A stretch of 64,000 bases of DNA from the NCBI GenBank assembly GCA_944325635.1, contig CALVBD010000003.1, positions 62,001-126,000 on the forward strand, written 5' to 3'. The DNA comes from Candidatus Gastranaerophilales bacterium. GTDB lineage: Bacteria > Cyanobacteriota > Vampirovibrionia > Gastranaerophilales > Gastranaerophilaceae. Numbering within the stretch: the stretch's first letter is position 1; each line of letters opens with the position of its first letter. The notes below the pieces were generated by a model, which was not told the origin of the DNA, ran no database searches, and saw only the letters and a list, made by a program, of their open reading frames with translations. The translations under genes and the position numbers were made by a program. Positions 42,853 through 52,332 of this stretch are shown piece by piece.

Positions 42853-43710
42853 ATGACAATTAGTGTGAACAGTAAGAAAAAACAGGTTAAAAAATCATTT
42901 GACGAACTCTTAATGGATTTAAAAACAAGTAATTCTGAAAAAGTCAGATATAATGCAGCCCGTGTTCTCGGTGAAATGGGCGACTCCAAAGCTGTTGAAC
43001 CTTTAATTGACGTATTAAAACATGATAAAAACGGTTCCGTTCGTTTATACGCAGCAAGAGCACTCGGCGAACTCGGCGATTCCAAAGCTACAACACATTT
43101 GATTGAATCTTTAAGAGAAGATCGTAACGTTGATGTTCGTGTTCGTGCAGCACGTGCATTAGGTCGTTTGGGCGGCGAAATTGTTGTTGAACCGCTTGTA
43201 GAAGCACTTAATGATGAAAATCCTCAGGTTTGTATCACTGCAACAGATGCTTTGATTGAAATCGGCGATGTTGCAACAGATGCACTTATTGCATCTCTTG
43301 ATCACGAAAAAGTTAACGTTCGCTGTGATGCGACAAGAGCACTCGGAGAAATCGGCAACAAAAAAGCTGTTGATAAAGTTATTAATATGCTATATGACGA
43401 ATGGGTTAACGTTAGAATTTATGCGGTAACTTCACTCGGAAAATTAAACGATACAAAAGCTGTTCCTGCCTTGATTGACGTTATGAAAAATCGTAACGAA
43501 AATGAATTAGTCAGAGCTGGTGCCGCTGCTGCACTCGGTGTTTTGAGAGACCAGCGTGCATTGCTTCCTTTAAGAGAACTTATTATGGAAGCTGAAGAAC
43601 TCGGTGAACTTGAAGATACAGCTTTAAAATCCTTTAAGAAAATTATGGCAGCTAACTGGCAGTCAATTCCTGGCGCTTCAGTTCAGAAAAAACCTGCTGC
43701 AACATTCTAA
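42853..43710 (+). CDS. HEAT-repeat protein (PBS-lyase-like repeats)
   Basis: A 285-residue protein of nine tandem helical repeats of about 31 residues: NAARVLGEMGDSKAVEPLID, YAARALGELGDSKATTHLIE, RAARALGRLGGEIVVEPLVE and so on. The E-Z/PBS-lyase-type HEAT family includes cyanobacterial phycobilin lyases, but here no lyase context is present. It is more likely a protein-interaction scaffold. The start at 42853 was chosen because GGAGGAAAA precedes it; GTG 18 bases upstream overlaps that site. Confidence 0.88.
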   Translation: MTISVNSKKKQVKKSFDELLMDLKTSNSEKVRYNAARVLGEMGDSKAVEPLIDVLKHDKNGSVRLYAARALGELGDSKATTHLIESLREDRNVDVRVRAARALGRLGGEIVVEPLVEALNDENPQVCITATDALIEIGDVATDALIASLDHEKVNVRCDATRALGEIGNKKAVDKVINMLYDEWVNVRIYAVTSLGKLNDTKAVPALIDVMKNRNENELVRAGAAAALGVLRDQRALLPLRELIMEAEELGELEDTALKSFKKIMAANWQSIPGASVQKKPAATF

Positions 43711-43730
43711 AAAAGTAAAACCAAATATAT

Positions 43731-43767
43731 AAAAAAAGACCGTGATATTATTCACGGTCTTTTTTTA
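43731..43767. terminator. bidirectional terminator
   Basis: GACCGTGA, TATTAT and TCACGGTC form a stem between seven A and seven T. It ends the HEAT gene and overlaps the last codons of the convergent XRE gene. Confidence 0.88.
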
Positions 43768-43987
43768 TATAATAACTATCTTCATATTCCCGTAAAAATT
43801 CAGAAAGCCGTAAATTAAATACTTCTGCTATATCTACAAGAATATTAAGCTTTATCCCCTGCTTCAAATTTTCAATTCTGCATAATATTGCAGGATCAAT
43901 CTCGGCCTCTGCAGCAAATTTATTAAGAGACAAACCACTCTCCTGCCTTTTTGATTTTATAAATAGCCCTAATTCAGAATATTGCAT
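43748..43987 (-). CDS. XRE-family regulator, divergent from the second pseudopilin gene
   Basis: A 79-residue Cro/XRE protein with helix-turn-helix at about 15-62 (LSLNKFAAEAEIDPAILCRI). The Lys/Arg-rich tail is short. Its stop is inside the terminator hairpin. Two palindromes cover its own start codon and the 30-60 bases beyond, so autorepression and control of the 44055 gene are likely. It is not closely similar to the XRE at 27757. Confidence 0.82.
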   Translation of the reverse strand: MQYSELGLFIKSKRQESGLSLNKFAAEAEIDPAILCRIENLKQGIKLNILVDIAEVFNLRLSEFLREYEDSYYIKKDRE

Positions 43988-44038
43988 TTATTGAGATTAT
44001 GCAATATAATAATAAAAAAATCATTGAGATTTCTCAAT
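43981..44038. promoter_or_regulatory. two palindromic candidate operators
   Basis: ATTGCAT-N11-ATGCAAT (43981-43987 with 43999-44005) overlaps the XRE start codon. ATTGAGA-TT-TCTCAAT (44023-44038) stands between it and the pseudopilin start. The half-site ATTGAGATT occurs in both (43990 and 44023). Confidence 0.6.
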
Positions 44039-44054
44039 AGAAAGGGGACTAATT

Positions 44055-44744
44055 ATGAGACAAAAAGCATTCACGTTAGCCGAGGTTCTTATAACACTGG
44101 GCATAATTGGAATTGTTGCAGCCATGACTTTGCCGTCACTGACGGCAAACTATAAAGGGAACATTCTTTATACACAGCTACAAAAATCATATTCTGTTAT
44201 ACAGAACGCATTACAAATGATGAATAATGAAGAAGGTTTCGTAGCAAAGCCCGGTTCATACGCTCAGAGAGAATTTATAGCTACGTACAAAAAGTATCTC
44301 TTAGTAGCAAGTGACTGTAAAAGCGATGAATGCGAATCAAGATATGAAAAAGACGATGATGGAAATTCTGTTATGACAAATAATTCTCAAAATTATAAAA
44401 CTTACAACAATAAAAAAATGAAAAACCAATACCTTGATGACGGACAGCTTATACTACCTGACGGAAGTTTTATAATGGTACAAAACGAAAATGCGGCACT
44501 TGACGGAACCATTTTAATTTCTGTAGATGTAAACGGGATTTACAAAAAACCGAACCGTTGGGGACACGATTTATTTACGTTCCAGATAATGGATGACGGG
44601 AAATTACTGCCCATGGGAAGCGACGGAACAAAATTTGATAAAGATGAGTACTGTTCCGCTACAAGTTCTGATTCAATCAATGGAATCGGCTGTACGTATA
44701 AAGCGCTTACGAAAAAAGATTACTTCAAAAACCTGCCTAAATAA
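44055..44744 (+). CDS. type IV pilin-like/pseudopilin protein (paralogue)
   Basis: A 229-residue twin of the 28205 protein. It has a short leader RQKA-FTLAEVLITLGIIGIVAA (class III signal, A rather than G before the cut), an assembly helix, and a globular domain with CKSDECES. The C-terminal block NRWGHDLFTFQIMDDGKLLP ends YKALTKKDYFKNLPK. The last 60 residues are almost identical in pattern to the other copy, whereas the middle is diverged. It is likely secreted by, or part of, a pseudopilus. GAAAGGGGA precedes the ATG. Confidence 0.88.
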   Translation: MRQKAFTLAEVLITLGIIGIVAAMTLPSLTANYKGNILYTQLQKSYSVIQNALQMMNNEEGFVAKPGSYAQREFIATYKKYLLVASDCKSDECESRYEKDDDGNSVMTNNSQNYKTYNNKKMKNQYLDDGQLILPDGSFIMVQNENAALDGTILISVDVNGIYKKPNRWGHDLFTFQIMDDGKLLPMGSDGTKFDKDEYCSATSSDSINGIGCTYKALTKKDYFKNLPK

Positions 44745-44770
44745 CAATTTCGTGTTATCATAGATAAAAA

Positions 44771-44796
44771 GGCGCGCCGCCTGAAGGCGGCGCGCC
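44771..44796 (+). promoter_or_regulatory. very stable G+C hairpin just before ade
   Basis: GGCGCGCCGCC, a TGAA loop and GGCGGCGCGCC form an 11-bp all-G/C stem. It lies 13 bases before the ade start codon and immediately before the weak AGCAGGAAT site. It may also act as a terminator for the pseudopilin gene. Confidence 0.6.
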
Positions 44797-44809
44797 GGAA
44801 AGCAGGAAT

Positions 44810-46528
44810 ATGAATAACATCGAAAAAATCATAAAAGTAAGCAAAGGCGAAGAACTTGCGGATTTGGTACTAAAAAATGCGCAGCTTGTAAATGTTTTAT
44901 CAGAAGAAATTTACGAAACCGATATTGCAATTATCGGGGATAAAATTGCGGGGATTTCAAAAGGTTACAGAGGCAGAGAAGAAATAGACCTCAATGGGGC
45001 TTATGTCACCCCGTCATTCATAGACGGACACGTTCATCTGGAAAGCTCTATGCTTATGCCGTCGGAGTTTGCAAAACTCGTTCTGCCGTCCGGCACCACA
45101 ACGGTAATTGCTGACCCGCATGAAATCGCCAATGTCATGGGTCTTCAGGGCATAAGCTTTATGAGAGAAGCCACAAAAAATCTTCCGCTTGATGTTTTTA
45201 TGATGCTGCCGTCGTGCGTTCCCGCAACAGATTTGGAAACATCAGGAGTTGATTTAAACAGCTACGATTTAGCGCTTTTGATTGATGCGCCTTGGGTTCT
45301 CGGGATTGCGGAGATGATGAATTTTCCTGGTGTAGTAAACTGTGACAACAGTGTTTTAAGTAAAATTCAGCTTGGACTTGAGAAAAACAAACGTATTGAC
45401 GGACACGCACCGAATTTAGGCGGAAAAGATCTTGATGCTTATATCGCCTCAGGCGTAGCTTCAGACCATGAATGCACAACGCCGGATGAGGCAATTGAAA
45501 AACTCCGGCTCGGGATGTATTTAATGATACGTGAAGCGACAGGCGCGAGGGATTTGGAGCCGCTCATCCCTGTATTAAAAACATACAATACGCGCAAATG
45601 TATGTTTGTAACAGACGACCGCCACCCGAAACATCTCGGCAAACACATTTCAAGAATGGTAAAGAAAGCCGTCCGCCTCGGCGTTGATCCGATTAAAGCT
45701 ATTCAAATGGCAAGCCTCAATACTGCAGAATACTTCAAACTCTACGACAGAGGTGCAATCGCTCCCGGGTACAAAGCTGATATTGCGGTCTTTGACAACC
45801 TTGAAACCTTTGAACCTAAAATGGTTTTCAAAAACGGAAAACTCACAGCTAAATACGGAAAAGTTACAGTTGATATGACAGAACTAAAACCGCCTGCCCT
45901 GAGGGGTTCCGTCAATATAAAATATTTATACAACGAAGATTTTCAGATAAAAATTCCTGCGGGCAAAAATAAAATAAAGGTTATAAACGTTATCCCTAAA
46001 CAACTAATCACAAAGCTTTCGATTGAGCCAGCAAAAAACAGCGGCGGCTTGGCAGTTTCAGACACAGAAAATGATATTCTAAAAATTGCCGTCCTTGAAC
46101 GCCACAAGGCAACGGGAAATATCGGACTCGGATTTGTGAAAGGCTTCGGTCTGAAATCAGGAGCAATCGCATCAACCGTTGCCCACGACAGCCATAATAT
46201 GATAGTAATCGGAACAAACGATGAAGATATGTTCTATGCGGCAATTGAACTTGAAAAGTCTCAAGGCGGAAAAATTATTGTAGAAAACGGCAAAACGCTT
46301 GCACACTTACCGCTTCCGATAGCGGGACTGATGTCAGACAAACCTGCAGAAGAAGTTATGGCAAAAATTTCTGAACTTGAAAATGCAGCCGACAAAATCG
46401 GCTGCAAAATCGCGGATCCTTTCATGAGTATGGCGTTTTTGTCCTTATCGGTAATCCCTGAAATAAAGATTACGGATAAAGGGCTTATTGATGTGAATAA
46501 GTTTGAGGTAACGGAATTATTTGCATAA
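44810..46528 (+). CDS. ade: adenine deaminase
   Basis: Converts adenine to hypoxanthine and ammonia in purine salvage; 572 residues. Amidohydrolase fold with FIDGHVHLESSMLMPSEFAK, DPHEIANVMG, DGHAP, SDHE and TDDRHP as metal and catalytic text. The C-terminal adenine deaminase domain has GFVKGFGLKSGAIASTVAHD and SHNMIVIGTN. Length matches the family. It begins 65 bases after the pseudopilin gene, but the strong hairpin suggests separate control. Confidence 0.95.
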   Translation: MNNIEKIIKVSKGEELADLVLKNAQLVNVLSEEIYETDIAIIGDKIAGISKGYRGREEIDLNGAYVTPSFIDGHVHLESSMLMPSEFAKLVLPSGTTTVIADPHEIANVMGLQGISFMREATKNLPLDVFMMLPSCVPATDLETSGVDLNSYDLALLIDAPWVLGIAEMMNFPGVVNCDNSVLSKIQLGLEKNKRIDGHAPNLGGKDLDAYIASGVASDHECTTPDEAIEKLRLGMYLMIREATGARDLEPLIPVLKTYNTRKCMFVTDDRHPKHLGKHISRMVKKAVRLGVDPIKAIQMASLNTAEYFKLYDRGAIAPGYKADIAVFDNLETFEPKMVFKNGKLTAKYGKVTVDMTELKPPALRGSVNIKYLYNEDFQIKIPAGKNKIKVINVIPKQLITKLSIEPAKNSGGLAVSDTENDILKIAVLERHKATGNIGLGFVKGFGLKSGAIASTVAHDSHNMIVIGTNDEDMFYAAIELEKSQGGKIIVENGKTLAHLPLPIAGLMSDKPAEEVMAKISELENAADKIGCKIADPFMSMAFLSLSVIPEIKITDKGLIDVNKFEVTELFA

Positions 46529-47383
46529 TGAAGTATCTTAGTTGGGCAGGTATGCCCAACCTACTTAATGCCCCAGTGCCTTAGTATCTTAGTATCTTCT
46601 CTTGGCCTCCTCTCCCGCAAGGGGTATTGACCTCCCTTTATAAGGGAGGTGGTGCGGAAGCGCCGGAGGATTTTTCTCACACCCTCACCCGCCCTGCACG
46701 GACACCACTTCCAGAAGGCGAGGGGATGTGGCGTCATTGCGAGGCTTTAGCCGAAGCAATCCAGCTTTTGGATTGTTGTTGGGCAGGTATGCCCAACCGA
46801 CAAACTGCAAAATCCGTTGAGACGGAGTTGAAACGTAATTTTATGCCCCTACTGGTGACCCATAATCGCATAGCTGTTTTATAGTGTCATTAGAGTGATA
46901 ATTTTACGTCATCCCGGGCTACGACCCGGGATCGCATTGTCGCTGCGATTTACGGTAATGCGATTCCGCATAGCTTGAAAAACTGGATTTCGACAGAAGT
47001 CTCAATCAGTTTTTCTACGCTTCCGGAATGACGCACATGCTCTTAACCCCGCACCTCACCAATACCCCTCATCCGCCCTGCGGGCTACCTTAGAATTTTT
47101 TTTGGGCAAGTATGCCCAACCGACAGTGCCCCTCACCCGAATTTGTAAATTTGCTGACGCTCATTAACAAATTCCGCCCTCAGCACAAGGCATACAGGGT
47201 CACACGCTTCGCACAGCTCAGCGGTTCCCTTTGTATCCCGCAAGGGGCGAGGGTAGGAGTGTCATTGCGAGGCTTTAGCCGAAGCAATCCAGCCTTTTTT
47301 AATGAAGGGTGAAAGGGTGAGTAGTGAAGGATTCAATAACTATAAATCTCATCACTCTTTACTTATTTACCGCCCTATTGCCT
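46529..47383. repeat. large mosaic of dispersed repeats
   Basis: No gene is seen. It holds TTGGGCAGGTATGCCCAACC (46533, 46779 and, as a variant, 47102), CTTAGTATCTTAGTATCTT, CCTCCCTTTATAAGGGAGGT with GGAAGCGCCGGAGG (46631-46670), CATTGCGAGGCTTTAGCCGA with AGCAATCCAGC (46734 and 47261), a family A copy, and TTTGTAAATTTGCTGACGCT (47144). Confidence 0.8.
46906..47033 (-). repeat. dispersed palindromic repeat, family A copy 3
   Basis: Inverted copy of the units at 4213-4340 and 10437-10564: begins ACGTCATCCCGGG, then GATCGCATTG, ATTCCGCATAGCTTGAAAAA, and ends TTCTACGCTTCCGGAATGACG. Confidence 0.82.
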
Positions 47384-48289
47384 TTACTGCAATCTGCGCT
47401 TCAATTCATACTTAACATCCGACAATGGTCCATTGTTCGGCGTTCTCACTGTGTTAAAATAATTTCTAGCATAAACAAACGGATATTTCGGAATCCAGCC
47501 GAGTTTAAAGAAAATTGTAACCGTATCCGCACCTTGCGACAACATAAGTTCGTCAATTGTTTTTTCATGCGCCGGGGAAATTGATGAGAAAATTTTCAAT
47601 AAATAATCAGTAAAAGTAACGCTGTAATAACCTGTTGCGGTGCCGGGTTTTGCAATAATTTCCGAAATCTTAAAGTTTTCATTACCCTTAATATTTTGGA
47701 CATCTTTCGGCAGAGTAAGTGTTTCTCCGCGGGTCTGTTCAATTTCATACCACTGACCGTTATAGTTTATCCTCATCATATTCGGCTGCGGCATATAAAT
47801 ATCATCAAATTTATTTTCAAGAATAGTGTTGCCTTCCATATCGACAATACCATATTTGAAATTTTTACAGGTCAAAAGCATTCCGCCGAAAAGTAAATCT
47901 ATTGAAGAATATTCCCGCGGCAAAATCTCCTTTCCTTTATCATCGTAAAGCGCATATTTACTGCCGCTTCCGATTTTTAAATATTTGCCGAGAACTCTTT
48001 CCGCGTGGCTGTATTTTATAGGGACAAGAATATTCCCCTGATTATCCATCATACCGAATTTGCTTTTCTTCTGCACAATAAATGATGAATCCCCGAGAAG
48101 TATCATCTTTTTGTATTCAGGTTCAACAATAACCGTATCGTCGCAGCTTTTTAACCCGAAAAGCCCTTCTTCCGCATCTTTAAAAACTTTGACGCAAGCA
48201 TTTTCAGAAACGGTAGCTGTCTGCGTTTCGGCAAAAACTATATTCTGACAAACCAGAATTAAACCTATAACCAGTAAAAACTTCTTCAT
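47384..48289 (-). CDS. exported WG-repeat protein
   Basis: A 301-residue protein with a cleavable signal (MKKFLLVIGLILVCQNIVFA) and a series of WG-like repeats (SKFGMMDNQGNILVPIKYSH, SKYALYDDKGKEILPREYSS, FKYGIVDMEGNTILENKFDD). WG repeats form beta-propeller-like scaffolds. It is probably periplasmic. The C-terminal 100 residues are a separate, more helical domain. Partner unknown. It is divergent from the AsmA-like gene. Confidence 0.85.
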   Translation of the reverse strand: MKKFLLVIGLILVCQNIVFAETQTATVSENACVKVFKDAEEGLFGLKSCDDTVIVEPEYKKMILLGDSSFIVQKKSKFGMMDNQGNILVPIKYSHAERVLGKYLKIGSGSKYALYDDKGKEILPREYSSIDLLFGGMLLTCKNFKYGIVDMEGNTILENKFDDIYMPQPNMMRINYNGQWYEIEQTRGETLTLPKDVQNIKGNENFKISEIIAKPGTATGYYSVTFTDYLLKIFSSISPAHEKTIDELMLSQGADTVTIFFKLGWIPKYPFVYARNYFNTVRTPNNGPLSDVKYELKRRLQ

Positions 48290-48342
48290 AAATATATAAT
48301 AACATAAAATTAATTTATGGTATAATTTTGATTGAGGATAAT

Positions 48343-51126
48343 ATGAAAAAAAGATATAAAGTTTTAGGTGGTGTTATTTGTGCTGCAGCGGTGATTGCAG
48401 CTTTAGGTACTGTTACGTATTTGAAGGTTCTTCCTGCTGTTGTTTCTAACCAAAAAGTTATAAATTTCGTTGAAAAAGAAGTTGCAAAGTTTACAAATCT
48501 AGATATTGAAATTAAAAATCCTGTTTTGAAAACAGAATTATCGCCGCAGCTTGGATTCAAAACAGACAAGATTAAACTTTTAAAAAATGACCTTGAAATT
48601 TTTGCCGTAGAAAATCTTGATACGGAAATTTCGTTTAAAGATATTTTCAAAAAAAGAATTATTTTAAACAAATTCGGACTTGATTACGTTTTTGCGGACG
48701 TAAACGAACTGATGTCGCTCGTCCCGCAGCAGAAAGAACAGAAATCTAAACAAGAAAGCGAGTGGGAAATCGACTTCTTTGATTCGGTTTTGTCTTTGAA
48801 AAAGAGTTTAATCTTATACAAACTTGAACCTGATATCTACGTAAAACTCAACGCGGATAACCTCAAAATCGACAACACGCAAAAGATTACAAAATACTTA
48901 AAATTTGATATTGATACAAAAATAAAGAAGAAAGATAAAGTTCTCCATTTTGCAATCGCGGATAAAAATAAAGTCGTAATAAAAGATAAAACCCTCTGGG
49001 TTAACGACTGCGTACTTGATATAAATAAATCGCAGGTTCATATTAACGCGGACGCCTCAAGAAAAAACGGGCTTAATGTTAATCTTACGTCGAAAAAATT
49101 CAAAGTTCAGGACGTAATTGATATTGTAAATTCCAATATATTAATAAATAACGGAAGCGAAATGCTGGCGTTTTTCAAAGATATGAAAGGCGATTTTGAT
49201 TTTGATATCAATTTAACCAAAAAAGATTTGAACGGAAAAATTAATCTGAATAATGGTTCCCTGAAAATTATTCCTGTAAGCGACCTGCCGATTAACGTGA
49301 ATAAAGGAACAGTCCTTTTAACATCGAAAGATATCATTTTAAAAGATATTGAAGGATACTACGGGACACAGGCTACAAATAAAGCAACCCTTAACGGAAC
49401 TATAAAAGATTACGCAAAAACCTGCGATACCAATGTAACAATAAAAACGGTCGCAACAAATGATTTTGCAGAAAATTATTTATCAAAACTTGTCGGAATT
49501 CCGCTCACAATTGTCGGCAACGCAGGAACAGTTATTAATGTAAAATACCTTGATAATAAAATTGATATTATCTGGGCGTCAAAACTTGCAAAAGGCGAAG
49601 ATATTCTTGTAGACGGCGCTTCCCTTACTCCGACCGGATGGGACAGAGCGGTTAAAGCCGATATGCATTTTGAAAATAATATTCTTGATATCAAAGATAT
49701 CAATTACTATATCGCACAGGAAATCGTAAGAGGAAGCAAGGTTAAACCTGTTCTTACGTTAAACGGAATTGTAGACCTTTCAAAACCTGTTCCTTTTGTG
49801 CCAAAACTTGGGTTTAATATTCCAAACCCGCTCCCGAGCGAATTTTTGAACGTCCTTGTTGGACAAAGATTATTCAGAGGCGGCAAATTCTCCGGCGAAA
49901 TTTATATGGTCAATAACGGCACCTACCCGAAAATCAAAGGGAATATGAAGCTTAACGGAATAAGAATTCCGTCCCAGAGAATAGGGATTAAAAGCGGTGA
50001 ACTTTTTACGGATAAAGATACAATTCATCTTGTTGCAGACGGCAGATATAAAAGGATGAATTTTGACTTCACCGGCGATATCGCAAACGGAATTAAATTC
50101 CCGATTGTAATTGAAAATGTAAACCTTGGGCTTGATAAACTTGATATAGATAGAATTCTGCAATCATTCAACATGCAAAATACCGCAGCAATCGAAGAAC
50201 AGCCAAAAGTATCGGAAGCTGAACTTGAGGATGAAAATAGCGTTGCCGCAGATAATGCAGTTGTGTTTGACGTGAATAATCTTATTATAAAAAGATGTAT
50301 TTTCAGACTCAAAGAAGGCAACTACAAAGACATCAATTTCGGTAACCTTGCAGCAAACCTGACGCTGGATAAAAATAATATTCTCCAGCTTCATTCAAAC
50401 AGATTTGATATTGCAGACGGAATTTCATCTGTTAAAGTATTCTGCGACCTGAAAAAACACAAATACAATATCAAACTTGGCGCAAAAGACATAAATTCCG
50501 ATACAATGACCACAACTCTGTTAAATCTTCCGCGTGAAATTTCAGGTAAAGCCAGCGGAATAATTGATTTATACACAGACGACAGTCTTAAACTCAACGG
50601 CGCAATCAAGTTCGTGGTAAATAACGGACAAATCCAGAAAATCGGGCTTGTGGAATATGTGATGAAGTTTGCGGCACTATTCAGAAATCCGCTCGTTATG
50701 ATTAGCCCGTCCACTATTTCCGATATGGTAACAATTCCTGACGGAACATTTGATAAAATCAACGGCGAACTCTATATTAGAAATAACGTCATAGAATGGA
50801 TGAAAATAAAATCTTCCTCTCCTGAATTGAGCAGCTATATTGCAGGACGTTACGATATAGAAAAGAGCGACGCTTCATTGAGAATTTATACAAAATTCAG
50901 CAACACCAAAAAAGGATTTGCAGGAGCACTGAGAAGCTTCTCCCTTAACAGCCTCGCAAACAGAATACCTCTGAGCAGCCGCAACGACGCTCAATACTAT
51001 GCGGCAGAACTTGAACAACTGCCGCCGCTCGAAGTCGGTGAAGAGGACAGCCAGGTATTCTTAACTAAAGTCGACGGCGATGTCGTAAACAACAACTTCC
51101 TGTCATCATTAAAGAAACTGAAATAA
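48343..51126 (+). CDS. AsmA-like membrane-anchored envelope protein
   Basis: A 927-residue protein with one N-terminal membrane helix (KVLGGVICAAAVIAALGTVT). A long beta-rich body of repeated lipid-groove-like strands follows (KINLNNGSLKIIPVSDLPIN, KPVLTLNGIVDLSKPVPFVP). It ends with an AsmA-C-like section (IDLYTDDSLKLNGAIKFVVN). Such AsmA/TamB/YhdP proteins bridge inner and outer membranes and carry phospholipid. The start at 48343 follows GAGGATAAT; the ATG at 48328 overlaps that site. The next gene begins 2 bases after its stop. Confidence 0.82.
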   Translation: MKKRYKVLGGVICAAAVIAALGTVTYLKVLPAVVSNQKVINFVEKEVAKFTNLDIEIKNPVLKTELSPQLGFKTDKIKLLKNDLEIFAVENLDTEISFKDIFKKRIILNKFGLDYVFADVNELMSLVPQQKEQKSKQESEWEIDFFDSVLSLKKSLILYKLEPDIYVKLNADNLKIDNTQKITKYLKFDIDTKIKKKDKVLHFAIADKNKVVIKDKTLWVNDCVLDINKSQVHINADASRKNGLNVNLTSKKFKVQDVIDIVNSNILINNGSEMLAFFKDMKGDFDFDINLTKKDLNGKINLNNGSLKIIPVSDLPINVNKGTVLLTSKDIILKDIEGYYGTQATNKATLNGTIKDYAKTCDTNVTIKTVATNDFAENYLSKLVGIPLTIVGNAGTVINVKYLDNKIDIIWASKLAKGEDILVDGASLTPTGWDRAVKADMHFENNILDIKDINYYIAQEIVRGSKVKPVLTLNGIVDLSKPVPFVPKLGFNIPNPLPSEFLNVLVGQRLFRGGKFSGEIYMVNNGTYPKIKGNMKLNGIRIPSQRIGIKSGELFTDKDTIHLVADGRYKRMNFDFTGDIANGIKFPIVIENVNLGLDKLDIDRILQSFNMQNTAAIEEQPKVSEAELEDENSVAADNAVVFDVNNLIIKRCIFRLKEGNYKDINFGNLAANLTLDKNNILQLHSNRFDIADGISSVKVFCDLKKHKYNIKLGAKDINSDTMTTTLLNLPREISGKASGIIDLYTDDSLKLNGAIKFVVNNGQIQKIGLVEYVMKFAALFRNPLVMISPSTISDMVTIPDGTFDKINGELYIRNNVIEWMKIKSSSPELSSYIAGRYDIEKSDASLRIYTKFSNTKKGFAGALRSFSLNSLANRIPLSSRNDAQYYAAELEQLPPLEVGEEDSQVFLTKVDGDVVNNNFLSSLKKLK

Positions 51127-51128
51127 CT

Positions 51129-51767
51129 ATGATTAGAATAAATCCGAATTTTAATAATAACAATCCTACAGTAAAAACAGGCTCTTATAAGGGTACTGCC
51201 GATATGAACACTGTTTTTGCGGCAAAAGACACGCTTCCGACGGCATCCGCTGATACAAAAGGGCTTGTTGTAGAAAAAGAAAAAATTTCACCAAAAGGCA
51301 GTACAAACCCTGATCATTTAAAAAATGCCCCAAGTCCTAAAATTACAATAGCAGGCGAAGAAAAGAATGCTGCAATCGTTGTGGATACAGAGCATAACCT
51401 TCTCTATACTTACGATGAAGAAGGCAAAGCCGAAGCTGTTTATTCAGTTGCAACAGGTAAAAAATATACACCGACAAAAAAGGGCATAAAAATGATTACG
51501 AATGTAGAAACATACCCCTATAAAACAGCCTACGGAACAAAAAGAAAACGCAACCCGAACGACTACGGACCAAATGTTATAATAATTGAAAATATAGACC
51601 CCGAAACCGGCAAAATTGTAGGACGCAACGGACAGTTTATCCACGGAAATAACAACGAAAAGAGTCTTGGAACCCACGCTTCTTTAGGCTGCGTGAGGAT
51701 GGATAACGAAGTCATCAAAAAACTATCGCAGGAAGTCAAAAGAAATACCTACGTATTGATGAAGTAA
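51129..51767 (+). CDS. L,D-transpeptidase (YkuD family)
   Basis: A 212-residue enzyme making 3-3 or Lpp-type crosslinks in peptidoglycan. Catalytic text is FIHGNNNEKSLGTHASLGCV plus RMDN, with His and Cys in place (GCVRM). AAIVVDTEHNLLYTYDEEGK opens the domain. There is no clear signal peptide, although the first 70 residues are low complexity and may hide an unusual export route. It follows the AsmA-like gene directly and is probably its co-transcribed partner, so both act in the envelope. Confidence 0.88.
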   Translation: MIRINPNFNNNNPTVKTGSYKGTADMNTVFAAKDTLPTASADTKGLVVEKEKISPKGSTNPDHLKNAPSPKITIAGEEKNAAIVVDTEHNLLYTYDEEGKAEAVYSVATGKKYTPTKKGIKMITNVETYPYKTAYGTKRKRNPNDYGPNVIIIENIDPETGKIVGRNGQFIHGNNNEKSLGTHASLGCVRMDNEVIKKLSQEVKRNTYVLMK

Positions 51768-52332
51768 AAATTAGGAGTGTATGAAAAATCGAAAGAGGCA
51801 GTGGTGGAAATCCAGCCTTTTAAAAAGTGAATGGTGAGTAGTGAATAGTTCAACAGTAATTAGTCACTTCACACTTCACACATCATGTCTCACGTCCCCA
51901 AAAACTGGATTTTGTCGGGCTTTACACTTGACGTAAATTTTCCTTAGTACCTTAGTTGGGCAGGTATGCCCAACCTACTTAGTGCCTCAGTACCTAAGTG
52001 CCTTAGTATCTTAGTATCTTCTCTTTGTCCCCTGTCCCGCAAGGGGCGAGAGAATAGGATTTGCCTCCCTTTATAAGGGAGGTGGCGCGCTAGCGCCGGA
52101 GGGTTTTCTCTTTTACCCCCTCACCCCTGCCCCTCTCCCTCAAGTGGAGAGGGAATAGGATTGTGCGTCATTGGAGGCGTTAGCCGAAGCAATCCAGCCT
52201 TTTTGCTTCTCTTTGTAAGGTGGTATGTCTTAATGCACCCCACTTATTGCCCTAGATTTTTGTTGGGCAAGTATGCCCAACCTACTTAGCGCCTTAATAT
52301 CTTCTCTTTGTCCCCTCTCCATCCAGTCAAAA
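51768..52332. repeat. mosaic of dispersed repeats
   Basis: No gene is seen. It contains the hairpin-forming AGTGAATGGTGAGTAGTGAA / AGTCACTTCACACTTCACAC pair (51827-51884), TTGGGCAGGTATGCCCAACC (51956), repeated CTTAGTATCT/CTTAGTGC tracts (51980-52022), and CCTCCCTTTATAAGGGAGGT followed by GGCGCGCTAGCGCCGGAGGG (52064-52104). TTAGCCGAAGCAATCCAGCC (52180) and TTGGGCAAGTATGCCCAACC (52262) complete it. Confidence 0.8.

Noticed and set aside
51980-52310. Possible CRISPR array in the CTTAGT repeat tracts
   Set aside because: Units are short, uneven and without constant-length spacers; no cas genes are in the window.
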